64,000 nucleotides of DNA from Sclerodactyla briareus (taxonomy: Eukaryota; Echinodermata; Holothuroidea; Dendrochirotida; Sclerodactylidae). The notes beneath the pieces are model-generated. The model worked only from the letters and a program-made list of their open reading frames with translations, did no database searches and was not told where the DNA came from. Where the stretch lies: assembly GCA_026419785.1 (NCBI GenBank), contig JAODTK010004065.1, positions 1 to 64,000 on the forward strand, read 5' to 3'. The translations under genes were made by a program, and so were the position numbers. Position 1 is the stretch's first letter. Every line of letters starts with the position of its first letter. Shown here piece by piece: positions 55,961 through 64,000 of this stretch.

Positions 55961-57802
55961 GTGGTAGGTCCAACAAAAAACCTGACCCACCCCCCCGCCC
56001 TCCATTCAATGTTGGTCTTTCCCTAGTGAATCCACTAACAAAAGACCATTTAAATGGGGGAGAGGGGATTTGTTTTACGCCTGCTCTTGGATTTTAGAGA
56101 TCAATGTCTGCCTCCTGAGCGAAAAATCTCCATTGAAATCGGAATTACATGATTGGGGGCTGGTATTAACAACAATCTTGAAGGTCAAAATGTCCCACTC
56201 AAATGCACCTTACCCAAAATCACTCAATGAAGAGTTTGGGGGAGGGGGGGGGTGTGAAAGAAAGGGGTAGGGGCTGGGCCATTGATTATCCCATTCGGCT
56301 TCATCAATCTCCAGACCTGGTTATTATTTCCTCTTCTTATTTCACCATTCAGGATGCAACCCCTTGAGACCCAACGACCATCACAATTGGAAACCATAAC
56401 AACGATCGCTGTTACCAAATTACTACCTGTACAAAAAGATGACTTAGTCGGGTTCACCTTTCGTTTGAGAATAGCCCCATCGCATTCCAGCGAGGGTGTA
56501 TATGGCTCCAGCACATCTTCTGGCTCCGGTTTCAGTAGACCGCCCCTCTACGGAAATCGATGAGGTGCTCGAATGGGGGACAAGGTACCAACGCTTCAGA
56601 GAGTGTGGGCAGAGGTGTTTTACGCTATCTATGTCTAACTGTACAAGCGTTAAGCAGCACAGTTTCTATGCTGTTGAGTGTTAGAGAAAAAGGGGGCCCC
56701 TTGCTCGTGAGAATGTCTATACCCCCGCGCTGTTTTGGTGGTGATTGAACCTTTCACAGTTTATGGATTTTTAACGTTAAAATAAAACCATATGGGTATT
56801 GGACTCATTCATCCAAGGAATTGATGCTGCTCGAGGTCAAGGAATCCTAATCAATGATTCAACGTCCCCGGGTCTCAGAGCAGACTGCCTAATTAAGGGT
56901 TAACACACATGCCAGTGCACAGCCAAGTCCGCCCAAGTCGGGGATTTCCCGATTGGACTTTCCTCAGGTTTTCCTCTGCTCACTACAGTGAATGAGCAGG
57001 GTGGTGGCTGCAGGGAGTTTAACACCCTATTTTGGGGGGGTGGGGTTAGTAAAGCGGGCTCCTTGATACCTCACCATACCCCCATTAGGGGCCATTACCC
57101 CCTCAATGCCATTCTGCTGGGCCCACCTATTCCCCCAATTATTGATTCCTCCAAACTTTACTTATTGTGGGTTTTTTTTTCTCCTCTCTCTTCTTATTAG
57201 CCTTTGATTCCCGATTTGCTCCCTCTCGGAACCAATTGTCAAATGGTGAAACTAACCTTTCACCTCTTCAACCCTCTGCCCCCCCCCCCACACCAGCCTG
57301 GCCACTGGGTATGCCATGCAACCAAGTCATGTACAGCCTGCTTGAAAATCGAATCAGCTTAACCATTGGCCTAATTGTCCTAATTCCTGCAGCCATTAAT
57401 ACTGCATAACTTAATGAGAAAGGTAAACCAAAGATTCATTGTCATCTGATCTCTTTGCAGCTACTCCCAATGAACTTCTTCCCACCGAGTGATTACATTC
57501 TTTCTTTGTTTTGCTTTCATTTTTCTGTTGGGAGCTGGAAATAGGAAGATAATGGCAAACGTGTGCTGAATAGTGGGCTCCCTCCTGAATACTGCCTCTC
57601 TCCTATAAGCGCTCCCCTAACTTTTTGGGGAGACAAATACAATGCTAGCTATATGTTCATATGCGACACTACAAAAATGTTTTTTTTACAGATGGATAGC
57701 TGAGACGGACTCCGCTCCCCCTCCCCGCCATTTGAGTTGAGCCCGTGAACGATTAAACATTGATGAGAGGGTGCAAACGTTGTTATGCGTGCTTTTCGTT
57801 GT

Positions 57803-58075
57803 TTTTGCCCCCACCCTTTTTTCCCCCAGCGATTGTGTCCCTACACAGTATACCCCAACTATAGGCTATAACCTGTTTACTTGTCTGCAGCACCCACCAA
57901 AAGACACAAAGTGTGTCTGAAACTGTTTCAAATGTATAGAATTTTGCCCCACCCTTTTTTCCAGCGATTGTGGCCCTACACAGTATACCCACCTATAAGG
58001 CTATACTGTTACTTGTCTGCAGCACCCACCAAAAGACACAAAGTGTTCTGAAACATGTTTCAATGTGATAGAATC
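57803..58075 (+). repeat. Tandem duplication, ~139-bp unit, two copies
   Basis: Both copies run ttttgcccc(c)accctttttt, ccagcgattgtg(t/g)ccctacac, cttgtctgcagcacccacc, aaaagacacaaagtgt and end at ...atagaat. They differ mainly by single-base gains and losses. That pattern suggests a recent duplication or assembly indel noise. Confidence 0.9.
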
Positions 58076-58949
58076 ATCCATAAAGCTGACAATTATGATG
58101 GTTGTATCGACTATCCCGTCATTCAAGTCCATTCACTCAGAAGGAGGAATACAGTAAGATGGAGTATTGGTCCGATTATATGATCATACAGATTGAGGAA
58201 TAACAAAAAATAATGCCCAGATTTGGTGAGAAGAAAGAGTCTTGAGGAAGAATTATTCTAATCTTGGTGCTTATCTTTGTTGCCTGCCTGTCTCAATGTT
58301 GTGATGGGGATAGGGGTTGAATTGCTCTTAATCAGATAGTAGAAATCCCTGTAACAGATTTAGAAAGGGGTGAGACTTCTTAACTTGGCAATCCGGAAAC
58401 AACTGTCTAGAGCTTATAAAAGAATTGCAGGGCACTTTGTGCGAGTCTGGTGCGATATGGATAACCAGCTCTCTAGGGATCTGAGACTGAACTTTGGCAA
58501 AGAGAGCTCTATGCTACAAGTAGTATATTTCGCAGGAACATTGATACATAGCATATTATGGGCGGGCCTTGTGGCAATACAATAAGACGATTTTACTGCA
58601 TTGCAACGCTCTTAGGAGTGTCTATTGAAGTAGCTAAGTAAGTATAACGTTATTGTTCGAATAAAGGAAATTAATTTGCAACATAACATTGAAAGACATA
58701 CAAAATCTAAATTCATAGAAAGACAGACTAAATGAAGGGATGCAACTATACTTCAAATAATGAAACAATAAGCACAATGGCATGGCCAGCAGTAACAAGG
58801 CTGTCATTGTAAAACCTCATTGCACGTGGAATGAATATTTTGATGGCAGTTTGTTCTCATAGGTCGGAAAGGCAGTTGACTAGTACCACTAGTAATGATG
58901 TCATCGTGCAAGTAACCGTGACGGGGCATAGTAATAAAGTGGCATTATA

Positions 58950-59130
58950 ATTAGGGGTTAATCAACGATCGAGCGTGTTTTATCCACTGGCTAATTCACG
59001 ACCGGGGGTTACTTAAGCGATGCAGCACGAGGGCGCAGCCCGAGTGCATCCAGCATTAGATTACCCCCGAGGAGTGCATTATCATGTGCATAAAACACAA
59101 TCCACCGTTGATAACCCCCGTTCATTCATA
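58950..59130 (+). mobile_element. Foldback (inverted-repeat) element
   Basis: The left arm (ggggttaatcaacg...gcgtgttttatccac...cgggggttactta) is an imperfect reverse complement of the right arm (gattacccccg...gcataaaacacaatcc...gttgataacccccg). Between them is a GC-rich loop (gagggcgcagcccgagtgca). A second set of 'gtgcattaac'/'gtaatgcac' inverted motifs at 59632-59695 may mark the far end of a larger element. It probably belongs to a MITE-like non-autonomous DNA transposon; I saw no target duplication. Confidence 0.7.
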
Positions 59131-59838
59131 CAACGCAAAATTTAGTTTAAATAGTGCATCAGACGACCCATTTTACAAGTTTAACGATAAATAGGAACCC
59201 TCGATGACATTGTAAAGAGTCTTGTACATGCCGAATCAATTACAACAATACGCGCTTCTCTCAAATCCATCTTGAAATATTGCGGCGCACAAAGCACGTG
59301 GCTGATAGTCTACGAATAAGCGTAAAAATAATGGTCCCCAACCCATACGCGCTCTGTGAGCAACGTGCTTTGCATTGGCGCGTGAAACCTCCTTCATTCG
59401 CGCATGTTTTGCGTGAATGATACATGCACATTCATAATCGAAACGTTCAAATGCTATACGCTCGTGGCTCTGGTAATCACGTCAAATATCCGTGACATTA
59501 TTTGCAACAATGGATCCCTTCGCCTAGCCAATACATGAGTAGCGTGTTCCATTTGGTAATGAATGTTAACATATGGGTGTTACTTTATAACCAATTCGTA
59601 CACTAGTTAATTGCCCGCCGCCGATCTACCCTATGCATTAACACTGACACCGTGCATTCACACTGTGCATTAACGCCGGGTAATGCACGGTCCATCTGAC
59701 CTGATTCAAGCCAATCAGCAGAGGGGAGATTTCAGCAAGTATGAAGAACGGCTATACCTTGCTCTCTTCTAATCTCTATCCACCCACTACTAATTCACCA
59801 CCAATAGGTCCGCCGCTTCTCTTCTCTGGGGCTGACAG

Positions 59839-59978
59839 TGGGGAGGTTTACAACAGTGCAGTCTCATCCACGAGCAGCCAGGAGGGCACGGCCCTGAGAT
59901 GGCCCGTTTTGATGAGCACTGATCCCATCTCCCCTGCATGGATTCCAACGACCAATGATGAACACCCTTGGGCTCCAG
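59839..59978 (+). CDS. Discoidin (F5/8 type C) domain, exon 1
   Basis: The start is uncertain (an AG at 59838 or 59856). It reads AVSSTSSQEGTA, then STDPISPAWIPTTNDEHPW. F5/8C domains have 'ITASS........ARL......AW.P...D...WLQVDLG'. The end, CCTTGGGCTCCAG/GTAGTT, gives P-W-L-Q if one G of the GGG is extra, and then joins V-D-F-G of the next exon in phase 0. Such domains bind glycans or phospholipid surfaces. The donor region is repeated in the following intron. Confidence 0.85.
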
Positions 59979-60330
59979 GTAGTTTTATTCAGATTGAATG
60001 ACTGTATTCTGAATTGTATGTACACAGCCATTTGACTATTTGGTTCAGTTAGTGTATCAGATTGAATGACTGTATTCCTGAAAATCAACAATGAACACAG
60101 CCAATTCGACCATGTGGGTCCAGGTTAGTTTGTATTCAGATTGAATGACTGTATTCCTGAGAAAAATCCCATGGAAAATACAACCACTTTTACCATGCAG
60201 GTTCAGGTTAGTTTTTTTCAGATGGTAATGACTGTATCCTGAAATCAATAAACGACCAATTTCACTATGTGGGTTCAGGTTTGTTTGTTTCATATTGAAA
60301 CAACTGTTTTCTGAAATCAACCATGTAGTT
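59979..60330 (+). repeat. ~80-bp minisatellite repeating the discoidin exon's splice donor
   Basis: The exon end and intron start (tgggctccag/gtagttttattcagattg) are followed by about four more degenerate units: tttggttcag/ttagtgtatcagattg (near 60041), gtgggtccag/gttagtttgtattcag (near 60114), gcaggttcag/gttagtttttttcag (near 60199) and gtgggttcag/gtttgtttgtttcat (near 60270). Each is followed by a form of 'attgaatgactgtattcctgaaa'. Confidence 0.85.
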
Positions 60331-60898
60331 GAGCTTAGTAGCAGTCAAAAGCAAAATCATTTTCAATCTATTGAGAGATTATTTACATAATCCCAAATGT
60401 ATTTTCTAAGCTTACCTCCCCCTACCTATAGCCCTAAAGGACAAATCTGTGAAAATTACAGTGAGAAAGTGGTTATATTCATGATTCTTTGTACATTGGG
60501 AGGTGTGTGTTTCTCTGATTCCTTAAAGTTTACAAAACAACAAGGACCCCCTCCAGCCCCCCCCAACCTCCCACCTCTTCCGGTCCCCCCCCCCCACCAA
60601 ATTTATTTAGTGCCTAAATCACTGAAGGTCTTCAAAGTTTCCTTACAGTATTCGGATGAAATGAGAATATTACAGATGCATAAAGAATAAAAGTAACAGA
60701 GAACCTAATAAATTGGAACTAATGCTAATGTGTATAGTCTAGGGGTGGGCCCGATGGGAGGGGGGGGGCATCTTCTTTCTTTCCGTCTTTTTAGGGAGAG
60801 GGGTCCAATGTTCATACATGTAGCATTCTGGGCAATATTTTCACTGTGAAACCATGCATTGTATTGATCCTAATTGGATGTCAACTGTCGGTATGCAG
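60331..60898 (+). other. Discoidin intron, remainder
   Basis: C-rich tract at 60548-60597 and G-tract at 60761-60768. No coding content. Confidence 0.45.
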
Positions 60899-61047
60899 GT
60901 GGATTTTGGGAGTGAGCCCACGCATCACAGGACTGGAGGGGGTTGTGACAGCGATGCTCATGCCTTCGTCTCTCATTCACAGTGAGTACTTCGATAGAGG
61001 GCCTCATCACCTCCAGGATATACTCACGGACGAAGGCTTTCAGGATG
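60899..61047 (+). CDS. Discoidin (F5/8 type C) domain, exon 2 (frameshifted)
   Basis: Acceptor gtcggtatgcag and donor caggatg/gtatgc bound 149 bp. It reads VDFGSEP, shifts to PRITGLEGVVT, shifts to SDAHAFVSHS, and returns to EYFDRGPHHLQDILTDEGFQ. F5/8C domains have 'LQVDFG....ITGV.TQG..D...WV..F.V.YS.DG..W....D......F.GN'. At least two frame changes are needed. The final strands and the C-terminal cysteine of the domain would be on a further exon, not found before the satellite at 61.2 kb. Confidence 0.87.
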
Positions 61048-61227
61048 GTATGCATGGGAATGAACACCACTTTGTACTATAAACCTTTTATGTTATTCAT
61101 GCCTCACCACTAAACATCTCGGGGGGTATAAGCAAGATTCTCCCCATAGCTCCTACTATCATATGGGCCTATCTTAAACTGTCACCGCTCTTTGAAAACA
61201 CAACCATTCAGTTCCATTTTTTATTTG

Positions 61228-63465
61228 CCTTGACGAAGTCAAAGAATCTACGCAGTCACTCGTGGTGTTTTTTGTGTTGTTGTGTGTTGGTGTGTGTGTG
61301 TGTGATGCCCATCTTGTAAACACGAAACTTGATCAGGTCTGAGTATGTCAGGCTCATACGTGGTATGTGGGTTCCCCATGATAGTACAAATGAACCCTAT
61401 TGTTTTTGGGTCAGGTCAGAGGTCATCTGAGCGTCACCAGAGGTCAAAGTCTGAAAACCTTGTAAACACGAAAGTCCAGATGTGGTCTGACCAAGTTGAA
61501 AATTAGGTGTATAGCTTTGTATGGGAAGTACAGGCACACTATTGTTTTTTTGGTCCAGGTCGGGGAGGAATTTTGGGCGAAAATAGAAAATTTGTGAAAT
61601 TTTGATAATTTTGGCCAATTTTGGCTTGTAAACACGATAAATCGGATCCCCGCCTGGATGGATGAAGCTCATAACATGGTATGTGTGTTACCATGATGAG
61701 TACACGAAACCCTATGTTTTTGGATTAGGTCAGAGGTATCTGAGGTCACCAGAGGTCAAAGTTGATAACCTTGTGCAACCACGATAAGTCCAGAATGGTT
61801 GGTCTGATCGGCTTGAAATGTGGGGTGTGTAGCTTTCTATGGGTGAGAAACAGAAAACTTTTGTTTGGTATTGGTCGGGTGTGAATTGTGGTCGCGAATA
61901 GGAAATTTGTGAAAAATTGATATTTGGCAATTTGGCCTGCGTAAACACGATAACTCAAACCCCACATGGACGGATGAGGCTCGTAACTGGTATGTGTGTT
62001 TACCCATGATGAGTACTGAACCTATGGTTTGGGGTTAGGGTCAGAGTCATTTGAGGTCCCAGAGGTCAAAGGTCTGAAAACCTTGTAACATGATTAAGTC
62101 AGAATGGTGGTCTGATCAAGTTGAAAGTAGGTGTATAGCCTTTCGTCTGGGGAGTACAGAACCCTATTGTTTTTGTTCCGGTCGGGTCGTTGAATTTGGT
62201 CGAAAATAGATATTTGTGAAAAATTTCGAAATAAATTGTTGGGGGGGCCAATTTTGATTGTAAACCCCGATTAAACTCGACCCCACCCAGATGGGAATGA
62301 CAGCTATACTCTGGTATGTGTGTTCCATGATGTGGAAGTACATGAACACTATTGTTTTGGGGTCAGGTCAAAGGTCATCTGAGGACACCAGAGGTCACGT
62401 CCGAAAACCTGTTGTAAACGCGATAAGTCAGAATGGTTGGTCACCTGATCACAGACGGCTGAAATTTGTTGTGTAGCTTTCCTATGGGGAGCACCAGGAA
62501 CCTTAGTGTTTGGTCGGCTCGGTTGAATTTCGGTCGAAAATAGAAAATTTGTGAAAATCGTAATTTGGCCAATTTGGCTTGTAAACAAGATAACTCAACA
62601 CCACCAGGATGGATGAAGCTCATAATTGGTCCAGTCAGTGATGCGTACAACAAACTTATTGTTTCGGGGTAAGGGTCAGAGGTCATCTGAGGCACCAGAG
62701 GCGAAGGCTGAAAACCTTGTAAACCGATAAGTCCAGAATGGTTGGTCCGATCAATTTGAAATTAGGGGTATAGCCTTTCTTATGGGAAGTACAGGAACCC
62801 CATTGTTTTTTGTATAGGCTTGGGGGGAATTTTGGTCGAAAATAGAAAAATTGGTAAATTCGCTATTTGGCCATTCCGGATTGTAAAACACGATAACTCG
62901 ACCCCACCCGGATGGATGAACTCATTACTGGTATGTGTGCTTGCCCCCATGATGAGTGTTACATGTGAAAAACCTATCTTGATTTTGGGGTCCAGTCAGA
63001 GGTAATATGACCGGTCACCAGAAGGTCAAAAGCTGCAAAAACTTTGTAAAACCGATAAGTCAAGAACGTTGGTTTGCTCAGGTTGAAATTGGTTGTGTAT
63101 CTTTCTTATGGGGGGAGGCTACATGAAAACACTATTGTTTTTGGTACAGGGCAGGGTGAATGAGGCTCCTAGTTGGTTTGTGTATTCCCCGTGTTGAGTA
63201 CATTAACCCTTAGGGTTTGGGGTCAGTCGGAGGTCATATAAGGTTAACAGGAGTTCAAAGTCTGAAAAACTTGAAATTTAGTGTGTAGCTTTCTTACCAA
63301 GGTACAGGAACCCTATTAGTGGTTGGTAAGGATGGAAAATTTGTCAGACGTATGTTGCCATAATGAGATGGTACTACTCCCATTGCCTCGTGTGTATGGC
63401 TATGGGTTGACAGAAAACAGTCACGGAACACTAAGCCTTTGGCTATTCTGGTTTTGGGGTTGTTT
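61228..63465 (+). mobile_element. Satellite-bearing repeat element, copy 2
   Basis: Same order and orientation as 47738-49725: left edge (tgacgaagtcaaagaatctacgcagtcac), GT tract (61262-61303), six to seven ~310-bp monomers, right edge (gtgtagctttcttaccaagg ... aatttgtcagacgtatgttg ... actaagcctttgg). Monomers differ mostly by single-base gains and losses. The minus-strand open frames across it recur from monomer to monomer and are repeat artefacts, not genes. Confidence 0.75.
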
Positions 63466-63754
63466 ATGAGTGGGGGGAAATCTGTTACGTTTTGTGCTGG
63501 TAGGATGGGTAGGTTGACGTCAGAGGAGTTTGAAAAAGATTATTCTGTTGCTGTTCATGCAAGGTACAAGATATCACTGTAACCACTTGACCCTTGACAC
63601 AGCTAAGTATAATCTCATTAACTGTAACTGTGAGATGGTTATTCTTTACATCACTCTGACCCCGAGAGTTTTTTTTCTCACAGTTGAACATCAAAGGATG
63701 GTCTTGCATAGAGCTTGGGAAAGCATTACTAAAAAACGATGGTAAAAAATAAAA

Positions 63755-64000
63755 ACTTGAAAAACTTCAAAAAGTCCAAAAACAGGGAGCTAAATTCTCC
63801 ATGTGCATGAGTATGATAGCATACCTATTCAACATCAAGTCTACAAAATCCAAGTTTCAATTGCGAGGTTTCTGAACGATATCGTTTACCTCAAATAGGA
63901 ATTGAAAACTGCTGCATGGGTTACCCCAAACAGATTTTGCGGTTATGGCTCTTCCATATGTGCAAAACCTAAATGATAAAGTTACACTGCTTGGCCAAAG
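63755..64000 (+). mobile_element. Probable LINE reverse transcriptase C-terminal fragment at the window edge
   Basis: One frame reads LEKLQKVQKQGAKFSMCMS, matching the 'LE.LQ..QNRAA.FI...' segment after the RT palm in many LINE ORF2 proteins; later frames continue with degenerate sequence (FLNDIVYLK). It is frameshifted and cut by the window end. Confidence 0.5.

Larger units (their letters stand above)
52875..59838 (+). other. Long stretch with no confirmed exon; repeats and foldback element
   Basis: Contents: an 18-bp perfect palindrome at 52944-52961, a GGTCA-family fragment at 55600-55960, G/C tracts (55985-55998, 56240-56250, 57281-57290), a tandem duplication at 57803-58075 and a foldback element at 58950-59130. 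Weak exon-like blocks at 55170-55380 (with an A16 run) and 56352-56525 have no domain that I can name. Confidence 0.45.
11272..61047 (+). other. Giant multi-exon gene: multidomain secreted adhesive/lectin-like protein (gene span, minimum)
   Basis: I infer a single gene from about 25 exons that share the + strand, have AG/GT boundaries and follow a sensible domain order: three fibrinogen-related modules, methyltransf_FA, SUEL lectin, EGF, VWD, C8, TIL, TILa-like and F5/8C discoidin. Several junctions keep phase: FReD exon C to its 35-bp linker (copies 2 and 3), the three methyltransf_FA exons, EGF to VWD, and the two discoidin exons. VWD-C8-TIL with discoidin is known from insect hemocytin/hemolectin; with lectin and EGF domains added it recalls sea star footprint protein 1. 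The product is expected to be extracellular, multimeric through VWD/C8 cysteines, and able to bind glycans. Neither end of the gene was found. Many exons carry single-base frame disruptions. The span could be two or three neighbouring genes; transcript data would decide. Confidence 0.6.

Noticed and set aside
56352-56525. Possible extra discoidin-like exon (cattcag acceptor, G-C-N-P-L start)
   Set aside because: The beginning is suggestive, but the rest does not follow the F5/8C pattern in any frame I tried.
61397-62695. Several minus-strand open frames with similar peptides as a small gene family
   Set aside because: They fall in successive monomers of the satellite and repeat because the DNA repeats; the same appears at 48507-48695.

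Overview
This is eukaryotic genomic DNA, not bacterial or viral. Long introns (0.3 to 5 kb) with GT..AG boundaries separate small exons (35 to 300 bp), all recognised exons lie on the + strand, and the space between is packed with microsatellites, minisatellites, SINE-like and LINE remnants. The exon content suggests a marine invertebrate deuterostome (echinoderm, hemichordate or cephalochordate), because tandem CNTNAP-like fibrinogen-related modules, a farnesoic-acid-O-methyltransferase-like (methyltransf_FA) domain, a SUEL galactose-binding lectin, VWD-C8-TIL and a discoidin domain occur together. I cannot name the species.

Layout. 0-11 kb: uncertain 5' exon candidates, a degenerate GGTCA-rich repeat array (2.6-3.5 kb) and a decayed minus-strand APE-type LINE (about 6.13-9.35 kb). 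11.3-26.5 kb: three tandem fibrinogen-related modules with a repeated exon layout A-B-C-linker (copy 1: 11.27-16.1; copy 2: 17.8-22.1; copy 3: 23.0-26.45). 28.5-33.6 kb: a methyltransf_FA domain on three exons. 35.85-36.12 kb: SUEL lectin. 36.8-37.1 kb: EGF. 38.0-42.9 kb: VWD on four exons. 44.3 kb: C8. 45.45 kb: TIL. 46.8 kb: a TILa/VWC-like exon. 51.9-52.9 kb: unassigned exons, perhaps part of a second VWD. 59.8-61.05 kb: discoidin (F5/8 type C) on two exons. Order, strand and largely compatible intron phases make one giant gene of at least 50 kb the simplest reading. Its product would be a secreted, disulphide-rich, carbohydrate-binding multimeric protein of the hemocytin / sea-star-footprint-protein / mucin-like class. 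No start codon with signal peptide and no stop with polyA signal was found, so both ends may lie outside the window.

Three observations stand out. (1) In three introns of this gene, tandem repeats span the exon/intron junction and so repeat the splice donor: 2 copies at 25.9 kb, 12 copies at 41.3 kb and about 5 copies at 60 kb; the 41-43 kb intron also carries decayed copies of its own acceptor plus exon start. (2) Nearly every recognisable domain exon needs one or more single-base frame changes to read through, yet splice sites and cysteines are conserved, which points to indel errors in the assembly or to a recent pseudogene. (3) The same ~310-bp satellite forms arrays in two places (47.9-49.5 and 61.3-63.3 kb) with matching flanks, i.e. 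two insertions of one element, and its monomers contain clusters of AGGTCA half-sites.
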